From Luteipulveratus flavus (GTDB lineage Bacteria; Actinomycetota; Actinomycetes; Actinomycetales; Dermatophilaceae): a DNA stretch of 47,319 nucleotides. Each line of letters starts with the position of its first letter. Position 1 is the stretch's first letter. The stretch lies in the NCBI RefSeq assembly GCF_029439465.1, contig NZ_JAROAV010000015.1:1-47319 (forward strand). The letters run 5' to 3'. The notes under the pieces are model-generated. The model ran no database searches, was not told where the DNA came from, and saw only the letters and a list, made by a program, of their open reading frames with translations. This document shows positions 33,798 to 41,039 of this stretch, piece after piece. The position numbers were made by a program, and so were the translations under genes.

Positions 33798-34225
33798 CGC
33801 GGCCCCCACCGCCGCATCAGCGCCACGCCGGCAGCGACCGCGACCAGGCACAGCACCACGCCCGCGACGATCTCGACCAGCGCGAGCGGCAGGTCGTGGC
33901 CGAGCAGTCCGCGGGTGTGCACGGTGTAGGTCGAGAACGTCGTGAACCCGCCGAGCACCCCGACGCCCACGAACGGCCGCAGCAGCGGGTGACCCCTCTC
34001 GTGCTCGACGACGTACACCATGAGCATGCCGAGCAGGAGGCTGCCGACGACGTTCGTGACCAGCGTCGCGACGTCGAACCCGTCACGCGGATGAGGCAGC
34101 GCCTCGGCGACGCCGGCACGCGCCAGGGCCCCGATGGCACCGCCGACCGCGATCACGGTCAGGACACTCGCGGTGGACGGGCTGATGGGCTGGTCCGGGT
34201 CGACGGGAAGGGGGTGGTCAGGCAT
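33794..34225 (-). CDS. crcB: Fluoride channel Fluc/CrcB, subunit 2
   Basis: 143 aa. After a Pro-rich cytosolic start of about 18 residues it shows four helices, GGAIGALARAGV, TLVTNVVGSLLLG and GVLGGFTTFSTYTVHT, the full CrcB pattern. First gene of the pair. TAGGTT lies nine bases before the ATG on the minus strand and could be its -10 box. Longer N terminus than subunit 1 suggests the two are not interchangeable. Confidence 0.93.
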   Translation of the reverse strand: MPDHPLPVDPDQPISPSTASVLTVIAVGGAIGALARAGVAEALPHPRDGFDVATLVTNVVGSLLLGMLMVYVVEHERGHPLLRPFVGVGVLGGFTTFSTYTVHTRGLLGHDLPLALVEIVAGVVLCLVAVAAGVALMRRWGPR

Positions 34226-34255
34226 CGCGGGGCCAACCTACTCCCGCGGCTCCCT

Positions 34256-34261
34256 TAGACT
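34256..34261 (+). promoter_or_regulatory. -10 box of the CNNM/CorC operon
   Basis: TAGACT followed by seven bases and ATG (34269). The transcript would start at the leader ORF, which is then leaderless. Confidence 0.5.
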
Positions 34262-34268
34262 TGAGGGC

Positions 34269-34352
34269 ATGACGCCTTCCCGAGAAGACGCCGGAGACTG
34301 TTGTAGTACCCAGCCGGGTGACGCCCGGCTTCCCGCAGGACGCGGCCGATGA
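34269..34352 (+). CDS. Leaderless leader ORF coupled to the CNNM gene
   Basis: 27 codons, MTPSREDAGDCC...AGRGR, whose TGA overlaps the ATG of the transporter gene (ATGA). It follows a -10 box at leaderless distance. Within it, AGCCGGG and CCCGGCT form a 7-bp hairpin (loop TGACG, 34312-34330). The Cys-Cys pair and the hairpin could let ribosome progress or a metal ion control the next gene. No known riboswitch consensus was recognised. Translation is unproven. Confidence 0.45.
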   Translation: MTPSREDAGDCCSTQPGDARLPAGRGR

Positions 34353-35737
34353 ACATCACGATCGGCCTGGTCAGCATCCTGGCGCTGACCCTCGCCACGG
34401 CCTACTTCGTGGCCCAGGAGTTCGCCTACGTCGCCGTCGACCGCGGCCGCCTGTCCCAGCTCGCCGACGAGGGCGACGCCGCCGCGGCCCGCGCGCTCAG
34501 CGTGACCGGCCGTCTGTCCTTCGCCCTGTCCGGGGCCCAACTCGGCATCACGGTCACCGCCCTCCTGGTCGGTTACGTGTCCGAGCCCTACCTCGGCGTC
34601 GGGCTGGCCGAGCTGATCACCGGCAGCACCGGCGTCTCCGAGGCGCTGGCCCTGTCGCTGTCGGTGCTGGTCGCGCTGGTCCTGAGCACCGTCGTCCAGA
34701 TGGTGGTCGGCGAGCTGGCCCCCAAGAACTACGCCATCGCACGGCCGGTCGCACTGGCCCGCGCGCTGTCCCGCAGCACGGTGATCTACCTGGCGGTCGC
34801 GGGTCCGGTCATCCGCCTGTTCGACGGCGCCAGCACCAGGCTGCTGCGCTCGGTCGGCATCGAGCCCGTCGAGGAGCTCCCGCACGGCGCCACGCCCGAG
34901 GACCTGCACCGGATCATCGGCGAGTCCCACGCCGGTGGCCTGCTCGACGAGAACCTGTCGCACCTGCTGGACCGCGGGCTGGCCTTCCGCCACCTGCGCG
35001 CCGGCGAGGTGATGACGCCGCGCGTCGACGCCGTCACCGTCCCCGTCGCCGCGAGCGTCGCGGACCTGGTCGGTCTGCTCGCCTCGGGGCACTCCCGCTT
35101 CCCGGTGACCGGTGACTCCATCGACGACGTGGTCGGCATGGTCGGCACTCGTGAGCTGCTCCGCGTCCCGCTCGACGACCGGGCCCGGATGCGTGTCGAA
35201 GAGGTCATGGTCGACCCCGTCCGGGTGCCGAGCAGCCTCCCGCTCCCGGGCGTGCTCACCCAGCTGCGGCACGCGCACCAGCAGCTCGCCGTGGTCGTCG
35301 ACGAGTACGGCGGCCTCGACGGGATCATCAGCCTCGAGGACGTCGCCGAGGAGGTGGTGGGCGACATCCGGGACGAGGGCGACCAGCCGGCCGCCGTCCC
35401 GAGCGCCCCCTCGTCCGGCGGCTGGTCCCTGCCCGCCCGGCTGCGCCTCGACGAGGTCGCCGACACGACCGGCGTCGTGCTGCCCGACGGCGAGGACTAC
35501 GACACGCTCGGCGGCCTGGTCCTCGCGCGTCTCGGGCGCGTGGCCGTCCCGGGCGACCGAGCGGACGTCGAGTGGCTGCACCACACCGACGACGACGCCG
35601 TACGCCGTGCGGTGCGCCTGACCGTCGAGGCCGTCGCGCGGCACGTGCCCGAGACGGTACGACTCACCGACCTGGGCCCGATCGACGACGACGCTTCGAC
35701 GCGGGCCGTCGAGGACGACCAGGAGGCCGGACGATGA
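34349..35737 (+). CDS. CNNM/CorC-type transporter with CBS domains (1)
   Basis: 462 aa. Residues 1-190 are the DUF21/CNNM membrane domain with FVAQEFAYVAVDRGRL, the GAQLGITVTALLVGY helix and MVVGELAPKNYAI. A CBS pair follows (about 215-340: EVMTPRVDAVTVP, SRFPVTGDSIDDVVGMV, VVVDEYGGLDGIISLED), then a CorC_HlyC domain (about 365-440). The family moves or regulates Mg2+ and related cations; CBS domains bind ATP-Mg. The old name 'hemolysin' is misleading. ATG overlaps a leader ORF, and the end overlaps the next CNNM gene by four bases, so both are co-translated. Confidence 0.9.
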   Translation: MNITIGLVSILALTLATAYFVAQEFAYVAVDRGRLSQLADEGDAAAARALSVTGRLSFALSGAQLGITVTALLVGYVSEPYLGVGLAELITGSTGVSEALALSLSVLVALVLSTVVQMVVGELAPKNYAIARPVALARALSRSTVIYLAVAGPVIRLFDGASTRLLRSVGIEPVEELPHGATPEDLHRIIGESHAGGLLDENLSHLLDRGLAFRHLRAGEVMTPRVDAVTVPVAASVADLVGLLASGHSRFPVTGDSIDDVVGMVGTRELLRVPLDDRARMRVEEVMVDPVRVPSSLPLPGVLTQLRHAHQQLAVVVDEYGGLDGIISLEDVAEEVVGDIRDEGDQPAAVPSAPSSGGWSLPARLRLDEVADTTGVVLPDGEDYDTLGGLVLARLGRVAVPGDRADVEWLHHTDDDAVRRAVRLTVEAVARHVPETVRLTDLGPIDDDASTRAVEDDQEAGR

Positions 35738-36765
35738 GCGCCGGTCTCGCCCTCGGCGTGTCCGTCGTGCTGCTGGTGCTGAACGCGTTCTTCGTCGCTG
35801 CGGAGTTCGCGCTCATCGCCAGCCGCCGCCACCGGCTGGAGGACCTCGCGACCTCCGGTGGCCGGGCCGCTCGCGCCGCCGTCGACGCCTCGCGCGAGCT
35901 CACCCTGATGCTCGCGGGTGCCCAGCTCGGCATCACGTTGTGCACCCTCGGCCTCGGCGCCGTCGCCAAGCCGGCCGTCAAGGACCTGCTCGCGCCGCTG
36001 CTGAAGACGACCGGGATGCCCGAGGCGGTGGCCGGCGGGATCGCCCTGGTCCTCGCCGTCGGCATCGTGGTCTTCCTGCACATGGTGGTCGGCGAGATGG
36101 CGCCCAAGTCGTGGGCCATCTCCCACCCCGAGCGGTCCGCGATCCTGCTCGCCCTGCCGTTCCGGGCGTTCTCCCGCGGGTCCCGGTGGGCGCTGCAGGC
36201 GCTCAACGGCCTGGCCAACTCGATCGTGCGGCTCCTGCGGGTCGACCCGGTTGAGACGGTCGCGGACGCTCACGGCCCGCAGGAGCTCCAGCTGCTGCTC
36301 GCGCAGTCCCACCAGCACGGCGCCCTGCCCGAGGCGGAGCACACCATGCTCTCGGGTGCGCTCCGGCTGGAGCAGACCAGCCTCGCGGACGTGACGCGGC
36401 CGTGGGACCAGGCCGTCACGGTGCCGTACGCGGCGTCCGTGGCCGAGGCGAGCGCGGTGAGCCGGTCCACGGGCCGGTCTCGCCTCGTCGTGGTCGACGA
36501 CGGCACGCCGGTCGGGCTCATCCACATCCGCGACCTCATCACGGCCGACCCGGGCGCCGCGCTGCGTCCGCTGGTTCGCCCCGTGGAGCGGCTCCGCGCC
36601 GACTTGCCGCTGATCGACGCCCTCGAGGCGATGCGCGGCCGCAGGGCCCACCTGGCGCTCGTCGCGGACGGCGAGGCGGTCATGGGCCTCATCGCGCTGG
36701 AGGATCTGATCGAGGAGGTGCTCGGCCGCTTCGACGACGAGACGGACCGGGCGGGCGCGGCGTAG
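35734..36765 (+). CDS. CNNM/CorC-type transporter with CBS domains (2)
   Basis: 343 aa. The same DUF21 membrane domain (NAFFVAAEFALIASRRHRLEDL, GAQLGITLCTLGLGAVAKPAV, MVVGEMAPKSWAI) and a CBS pair (about 215-335), but no CorC_HlyC tail, so it is about 120 residues shorter than its neighbour. Such tandem long-plus-short pairs are common in actinobacteria and may form a hetero-oligomer. Start ATG overlaps the upstream stop (ATGA). A terminator follows. Confidence 0.9.
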   Translation: MSAGLALGVSVVLLVLNAFFVAAEFALIASRRHRLEDLATSGGRAARAAVDASRELTLMLAGAQLGITLCTLGLGAVAKPAVKDLLAPLLKTTGMPEAVAGGIALVLAVGIVVFLHMVVGEMAPKSWAISHPERSAILLALPFRAFSRGSRWALQALNGLANSIVRLLRVDPVETVADAHGPQELQLLLAQSHQHGALPEAEHTMLSGALRLEQTSLADVTRPWDQAVTVPYAASVAEASAVSRSTGRSRLVVVDDGTPVGLIHIRDLITADPGAALRPLVRPVERLRADLPLIDALEAMRGRRAHLALVADGEAVMGLIALEDLIEEVLGRFDDETDRAGAA

Positions 36766-36808
36766 GGCGCTGGTCCGACAGCTCGCCGCACCGGCGCCCA
36801 CGCACGCA

Positions 36809-36840
36809 GAAGGCCCGCACCCCGAGGGGTGCGGGCCTTC
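36809..36840. terminator. Bidirectional terminator, CNNM operon and NlpC gene
   Basis: GAAGGCCCGCACCCC and its complement form a stem of about 15 bp with a very small loop, between convergent genes. Confidence 0.85.
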
Positions 36841-36857
36841 GTGCTCGGCTCAGCGGA

Positions 36858-37610
36858 TCAGAGCACGCGGCGGAAGTTGTTACCGCTCCAGTTCTTGTGG
36901 ATGTTGACCTCGCCACCGGGCTTCGGCGAGTCGATGACCATGCCGTCGCCGACGTAGATCGCGACGTGCGTGGCCGGGTAGTCGGTGAACACCAGGTCGC
37001 CCGGACGCGGCTCGGAGACCCGGTAGCCCTGGGTCTGCTGGGTGCGCGCCGTGCGGTTCAGGTCGATACCGACCTGACGGAACACGTAGCTGGTGAAGCC
37101 GGAGCAGTCGAAGCCGTCCGGGGTGGTGCCGCCGTAGACGTAGTCGACACCGATGTAGCGCTTGGCGATCTCCAGGACGCGCTCCGCGGTGGCGCTGCCA
37201 CTGTCGGAGCTGTCGTCGGAGGTGCTCGGCGCCGGGGTGGAGGTGGTGTGGCGGGTCACCTTGGTCGCCACCGAGCGCGAGACGCGCTTGACGACGGGAG
37301 CGGTGCGGGTCGCCGGCTTCTTGACGAGGTCACGGGCCTCGACGACGTCCGGAAGGCGAATCTGGCCGACGGACACGACACCGGCGGAGCTGCCGATGGC
37401 CGGGAGGCTGACAGCGGTCGGTGCGGCCGCCACGTGGGTGGCCTCGGTCGGCGGGGTGGTCAGGCTGGGCAGGCCCTGGGCGTCGGCCGGCGCTGCGACG
37501 GCGGCCACGAGGCCACCGGAGACAGCAACGACAGCAGAGACACGGGCGGCAGTGCTGGCGTTGCGACTGGGGGCGCGGTGGCGACCGCGGGGACGCGTCT
37601 GGTCGATCAC
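36858..37610 (-). CDS. Secreted NlpC/P60 peptidoglycan endopeptidase
   Basis: 250 aa. Signal peptide at residues about 20-45 (after a basic start, ending APADAQ), a long Thr/Ser/Val linker, then an NlpC/P60 domain from about 140 to 250 with Cys169 (DGFDCSGF), His215 (ATHVAIYVG) and His238 (NIHKNW). It would cut the D-iGlu to diaminopimelate bond in stem peptides and help in wall turnover. It is preceded by a c-di-AMP riboswitch, the control seen for Rpf and NlpC-type hydrolases in actinobacteria, where high c-di-AMP turns the gene off. Confidence 0.92.
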   Translation of the reverse strand: MIDQTRPRGRHRAPSRNASTAARVSAVVAVSGGLVAAVAAPADAQGLPSLTTPPTEATHVAAAPTAVSLPAIGSSAGVVSVGQIRLPDVVEARDLVKKPATRTAPVVKRVSRSVATKVTRHTTSTPAPSTSDDSSDSGSATAERVLEIAKRYIGVDYVYGGTTPDGFDCSGFTSYVFRQVGIDLNRTARTQQTQGYRVSEPRPGDLVFTDYPATHVAIYVGDGMVIDSPKPGGEVNIHKNWSGNNFRRVL

Positions 37611-37625
37611 AGAATGAACCTCTCC

Positions 37626-37812
37626 GGACGCCTACGAGGTGAGCTGTCGGGTTCGGGTGGGAGATCACCCGGCCTTCGTCCGCACTCCCCGAGTCGGTGC
37701 GGCTTCCGGCTTCACCCCAGGGCGTCTCACGACACCCAGTTGTGGTTCCCCCGCTCCTGCCTGCGGACCGTCACTCCCGAGCCGGCTGGCAGGATTCGGC
37801 GGTGCCAGCTCA
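37626..37812 (-). ncRNA. c-di-AMP riboswitch (ydaO/yuaA)
   Basis: On the minus strand the order of conserved ydaO blocks is complete: CGCCGAATCCTGCC, GGGGGAACC, GGGGTGAAGCCGG, CCCGAACCCGACAGCT and CACCTCGTAGGCG at the end. The last block lies about 15 bases before the NlpC start codon. The match to the family (RF00379) is strong by eye. Binding of c-di-AMP should lower expression of the wall hydrolase. Confidence 0.93.
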
Positions 37813-38094
37813 GGGGCCCTCTTTTTGAGAGCCGGGACGTAACGTACACACCCGGGGGACCCGAGTCACACTCGCCCCAGGGCAAATGTCGCATCTCTGC
37901 CAGTCGGGCCCGCTCAGGCGCCGAGAACGGTGAAATGACGCGGATTTTCAGGGTCGCTCATCCGCCATGTGGACAGCCTTTCCACGGCGTTCCGACGGCC
38001 GTCGTCGTTCCGTCGCGGAACGTGTGAACGGCAGGCAGACGGCTCCGCCCCCGACCGGTCGGCCGAGGGCGGTGCAGAGACGTCGTACCGCTGC
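37813..38094. other. Gap between dtxR and the riboswitch
   Basis: It holds the likely promoter of the NlpC transcript (minus-strand TACGTT near 37835) and some short inverted repeats, for example CGTTCC/GGAACG at 38006-38022. No gene is seen. Confidence 0.5.
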
Positions 38095-38793
38095 CTACGG
38101 GACGGCGACGAAGACGTGGGAGGCGACGTCCGGGGGCAGCGACGCGCCCTCCCCGGCATCGCGTCCGGCGGCCACGGCCAGGACCCGGCCGTTCTCCCGA
38201 CGGACGAGGATGCGCACTCCCGGCTGCACGCCCGCGCCGGTGAGCACGGTCAGCGCCTGGTGGTCGGCCTGGGCGGGCTCGCCGATGCGACGCACGAGCA
38301 CCTCACGCTCCTGCTCCTCGGCGACCTCGATCAGCGAGGCGACGCCGTCGCGGAACTGCTCGGTCTGGATGTCCTCGCCCAGCTCCTCCAGCCCGGGGAT
38401 GGGGTTGCCGTACGGCGAGAGCTGGTGCTCCTTGAGCAGGTCCAGGATCTTGCGCTCGACCCGCTCGCTCATGACGTGCTCCCAGCGGCACGCCTCGTCA
38501 TGGACGTACTCCAGCTCCAGGCCGATGACGTCGACCAGCAGCCGCTCCGCGAGCCGGTGCTTGCGCATGACCCGCGTCGCCAGGGTGCGGCCGTGCTCGG
38601 TGAGCTCGATGTGACGGTCGCCCGCCAGGGTGAGGAGGCCGTCGCGCTCCATCCGCGCCACCGTCTGTGAGACGGTCGGACCGGAGTGGCCCAGCCGCTC
38701 GGCGATGCGCGCGCGCAGGGGCACGATGCCCTCTTCCTCGAGGTCGAAGATGGTGCGCAGATACATCTCGGTGGTGTCGATCAGGTCGGTCAC
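38095..38793 (-). CDS. dtxR: Iron-dependent repressor DtxR/IdeR
   Basis: 232 aa, full DtxR length. The winged helix is at residues 1-73 (LRARIAERLGHSGPTVSQTVARMERDG in pieces), dimer and metal domain to 140, SH3-like FeoA domain at about 150-230. Every metal ligand of C. diphtheriae DtxR falls at its own number: Met10, Cys102, Glu105, His106 in the primary site; His79, Glu83, His98 in the ancillary site. With Fe2+ it represses iron uptake and siderophore genes. The GTG giving MTDLIDTTEMYLRTI is the conserved start; earlier in-frame codons are not. It is divergent from the DUF3105 gene. Confidence 0.95.
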   Translation of the reverse strand: MTDLIDTTEMYLRTIFDLEEEGIVPLRARIAERLGHSGPTVSQTVARMERDGLLTLAGDRHIELTEHGRTLATRVMRKHRLAERLLVDVIGLELEYVHDEACRWEHVMSERVERKILDLLKEHQLSPYGNPIPGLEELGEDIQTEQFRDGVASLIEVAEEQEREVLVRRIGEPAQADHQALTVLTGAGVQPGVRILVRRENGRVLAVAAGRDAGEGASLPPDVASHVFVAVP

Positions 38794-38915
38794 CCACCAA
38801 GCGTGCCACCCGCGACCGACATTCGCCCAACCCCGAGGTGCGCGCACTCGGCTCACGCCCAGGGCGCTGAGCCATAATGGCGACGCTCGTCCGCTGACCC
38901 AGGAGACCACCACTC

Positions 38916-39581
38916 ATGTCTGACCAGAACGAGTCCTCGACCGGCTCGGCCCGAGAGGACGCCCGCGCCAAGCTCGCGACGATGCAGAAGAAGCAGTCGC
39001 GTCAGCAGCGGCGCGGTGGCGTCGTCGTCGGTGCCGTCGTCGCCCTCGTGATCATCGCCCTCGTCGGGGCCGGTGCCTTCTTCATCAAGCGCGACCAGGA
39101 CTCCAAGAGCGCCGCCGGCGACATCGGCGTCGTGAAGACGTACAAGAACCTGAAGTTCGACCACGTCCAGGGCAAGGTCAGCTACCCGCAGAACCCGCCG
39201 GTCGGAGGCAACCACAACCCCGCCTGGGCCAACTGCGGCATCTACGACAAGGTCGTCCCGAACGAGCACGCCGTCCACTCCCTCGAGCACGGCGCCGTGT
39301 GGATCACGTACAAGCCCGGCAGCGTGTCGACCGCCGACATCAACCTGCTGAAGGGTAAGGCGCGCACGCAGAGCTACATCCTGATGTCCCAGGACAAGAC
39401 GCAGTCCTCCCCGATCGTGCTGAGCGCGTGGGGCAAGCAGATGCACCTCAACAGCGCCCGCGACAAGAAGATCGACCAGTTCCTCAAGGACTACGTGCAG
39501 GGCCCGCAGACCCGCGAGCCCGGCGCCGCCTGCTCGGGCGCGTACGACCCCAACACCGGCCAGACCGGCGGGGGCATGTGA
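38916..39581 (+). CDS. DUF3105 membrane-anchored protein
   Basis: 221 aa. A charged cytosolic start rich in Lys, Arg and Gln, one transmembrane helix at about residues 35-56, then an outer DUF3105 domain with the conserved PPVGGNHNPAW, NCGIYDK, NEHAVHSLEHGAVWITY and a last Cys in AACSGAY. The conserved His and Cys residues could bind a metal. Function unproven. CATAAT near 38872 is a likely -10 box and AGGAGA precedes the ATG. It is followed after three bases by the DUF305 gene, a frequent pairing. Confidence 0.88.
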   Translation: MSDQNESSTGSAREDARAKLATMQKKQSRQQRRGGVVVGAVVALVIIALVGAGAFFIKRDQDSKSAAGDIGVVKTYKNLKFDHVQGKVSYPQNPPVGGNHNPAWANCGIYDKVVPNEHAVHSLEHGAVWITYKPGSVSTADINLLKGKARTQSYILMSQDKTQSSPIVLSAWGKQMHLNSARDKKIDQFLKDYVQGPQTREPGAACSGAYDPNTGQTGGGM

Positions 39582-39584
39582 CCG

Positions 39585-40328
39585 GTGAGCGATCACCAGC
39601 ACGACCTCGCCGAGACGGACGTCCCGGCGCAGGGCGCCTCGGCAGTCCAGGAGCCGCGGTCCGAGCCGCTGTCGATGCGCGAGGTGCGTCGTCCTCTGCT
39701 GCTCAGCCTCGGCGCGCTGGTGCTGGCGGCGCTCGCCGCGTTCGGGGGCTGGTACCTCGGCCGGCCCTCCTACCCGGGTGACTCCAGCGTCGACGCGGGC
39801 TTCGCGCGGGACATGCAGATGCATCACGGCCAGGCGGTCGAGATGTCCTGGATCGTGCGCGGCGCCCGGCCGGCGAGCGACGTGTCGACCCTCGCGTACG
39901 ACATCGCGACCTCCCAGGAGAACCAGCGCGGTCAGATGCGCGGCTGGCTGACGACCTGGGGACTCTCCCAGGCCCGCTCGGGCGAGCCGATGGACTGGAT
40001 GAAGAAGACCGGCCACCGGCACCCCGGCATGAGCGCGGGGACGATGCTGATGCCGGACGGCAGGATGCCCGGCATGGCGACCGACGCGCAGATGCAGCAG
40101 CTGCGCCGGCTCACCGGGAAGCCCGCGGAGACCCTGTACCTGCAGCTGATGATCATCCATCACCGCGCCGGGGTGACGATGGCCCGCGCCTGCGTCGACA
40201 GCTGCCGCGAGCCCGACGTGGTCGACCTGGCGAAGACGATGGTCGCCGGTCAGTCCAGTGAGATCACGCTGATGACGGACTACCTGAAGGCACGTGGGGC
40301 GGTCCCGCTCCCCGACCCCCGGCAATAG
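39585..40328 (+). CDS. DUF305 Met/His-rich copper-binding-type protein
   Basis: 247 aa. One membrane helix at about residues 37-58, then a DUF305 (ferritin-like helical) domain. Its hallmark blocks are FARDMQMHHGQAVEMS and LMIIHHRAGVTMARA. Between them is a segment very rich in Met and His (MDWMKKTGHRHPGM...MLMPDGRMPGM). DUF305 includes the cyanobacterial copper protein CopM, so binding of Cu(I) outside the membrane is likely. GTG start three bases after the DUF3105 stop; the two are one operon. A 6C RNA begins right after the stop codon. Confidence 0.88.
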   Translation: MSDHQHDLAETDVPAQGASAVQEPRSEPLSMREVRRPLLLSLGALVLAALAAFGGWYLGRPSYPGDSSVDAGFARDMQMHHGQAVEMSWIVRGARPASDVSTLAYDIATSQENQRGQMRGWLTTWGLSQARSGEPMDWMKKTGHRHPGMSAGTMLMPDGRMPGMATDAQMQQLRRLTGKPAETLYLQLMIIHHRAGVTMARACVDSCREPDVVDLAKTMVAGQSSEITLMTDYLKARGAVPLPDPRQ

Positions 40329-40331
40329 GGG

Positions 40332-40337
40332 TAAGGT
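40332..40337 (+). promoter_or_regulatory. -10 box of the 6C RNA
   Basis: TAAGGT, four bases after the DUF305 stop, would place the start of the RNA near 40344. Confidence 0.5.
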
Positions 40338-40343
40338 CTCCGG

Positions 40344-40505
40344 GAATCCTTCGGTCCCCCCGACCGTTGGACCAGACGAGCGTCGTGGCGACCTCCCCCC
40401 TGTGCCACGGCGCGAGGCCCCTCCCCAGGGGCCTACGGGCACCTCGAGTGCCCCGGCCGGTTGGCGCGTTCCCCCCTGTCCGCGTCAACCGGCCACCTTT
40501 GTCTC
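40344..40505 (+). ncRNA. 6C RNA
   Basis: A chain of hairpins whose loops hold runs of cytosines. CGTGGC/GCCACG (40384-40409) and GGCCGGTTG/CAACCGGCC (40455-40494) each expose TCCCCCCTGT, the defining feature of the actinobacterial 6C RNA (RF01066). A small hairpin at 40352-40366 also has a C6 run, and AGGCCCCT/AGGGGCCT at 40415-40434 has a C4 loop. The last hairpin followed by a pyrimidine-rich stretch may be the terminator. 6C RNAs act in trans, probably through C-rich loops pairing with G-rich mRNA sites. Ends are approximate. Confidence 0.85.
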
Positions 40506-40700
40506 CGGGCCACGTCGCCCGTTCCGATGAGCCGAGCCGGAGGCTGACCGGGGCTATCTGCCACGACATCGCGCACCGCGGCCCTCCCCGCGGCCCAATC
40601 CGGGGCTTCCTGCCGCGACATCGTGCGAGGTGTCGCCGCTGTCCCTACCTCGCTCTGCGCGACGGCGCCACGCCCCTTCGTCCGCCGTCGGCGAAATGCG
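40506..40700. other. Gap between the two RNAs
   Basis: No gene is supported. It has a 17-bp imperfect direct repeat, CTGCCACGACATCGCGC at 40558 and CTGCCGCGACATCGTGC at 40610 (two mismatches), and a CCGCG/CGCGG hairpin near 40576. Confidence 0.5.
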
Positions 40701-40729
40701 TTGCCTGTCTCGGCGCAGCGACCTACGGT
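40701..40729 (+). promoter_or_regulatory. Promoter of the structured RNA
   Basis: TTGCCT (40701-40706), 17 bases, TACGGT (40724-40729): both boxes and spacing fit a housekeeping sigma promoter. Start near 40736. Confidence 0.65.
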
Positions 40730-40735
40730 GCTGGT

Positions 40736-40940
40736 ACACGAGAGAGGAGGTGGTCCAGAGGTGAATTCTTCTAGGACGCGTGAGGTGACTGCGCGCTAGC
40801 GCAGATCGTCTGTCGGACACCTCCGGTGACCGACGTCGGACGTGGTGGCGAATTCAACGCAGTCACCGCAGCCCGTGGGAGCGCGACTCGTCCATCGCGC
40901 ACCGTCTCCTCAGAGACGGAGCCCACGGGCTGTCGTCTGC
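40736..40940 (+). ncRNA. Unassigned structured RNA with embedded short ORF
   Basis: Three structural parts are visible. (1) SD region GGAGGTG (40746-40752) is complementary to CACCTCC (40818-40824), which in the other fold is inside a hairpin 40812-40834 (GTCGG-A-CACC, loop TCC). (2) GGTGACTGCG (40784-40793) and CGCAGTCACC (40858-40867) pair perfectly over 10 bases. (3) A three-way junction: outer stem 40869-40879/40922-40932 (11 bp), inner hairpins GCGCGA/TCGCGC (40881-40900) and CCGTCTC/GAGACGG (40902-40919). It converges on pdxH. I do not recognise an RNA family. Confidence 0.65.
40761..40799 (+). CDS. 12-codon ORF inside the structured RNA
   Basis: GTG start, peptide MNSSRTREVTAR, stop TAG. 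AGGAGGT lies about nine bases before the GTG, one of the best ribosome sites in the window, which is the main reason to believe it. The SD can pair with CACCTCC downstream. The 3' half of the ORF is one arm of the 10-bp long-range stem, so translation would disturb that pairing. Likely a regulatory peptide or leader rather than a stable protein. Confidence 0.45.
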   Translation: MNSSRTREVTAR

Positions 40941-41039
40941 CCACCTTCCCGCGGATGTCGTCCGTCCGGCACTCCATGCACGGCCGGGCAGACGAGCCTC
41001 GCGAGGACGGCGCCGGACGAGACCCCGCCCGCCCCGGGG

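Noticed and set aside
34226-34348. Fluoride riboswitch ahead of the crcB pair
   Set aside because: Minus-strand leader is short and shows no match to the fluoride consensus.
34268-34348. Mn2+ (yybP-ykoY) or Mg2+ (M-box) riboswitch ahead of the CNNM genes
   Set aside because: The conserved loop sequences of both families are missing; only a simple hairpin is seen.
40752-40772. Similarity of AGAGGTGAATTCTT to a small-subunit rRNA segment
   Set aside because: Only a short match; the surrounding bases do not follow rRNA.
40554-40820. 88-codon minus-strand ORF between pdxH and the DUF305 gene
   Set aside because: It is antisense to the RNA region, Arg-rich and without domain; it ends inside hairpin-forming DNA.
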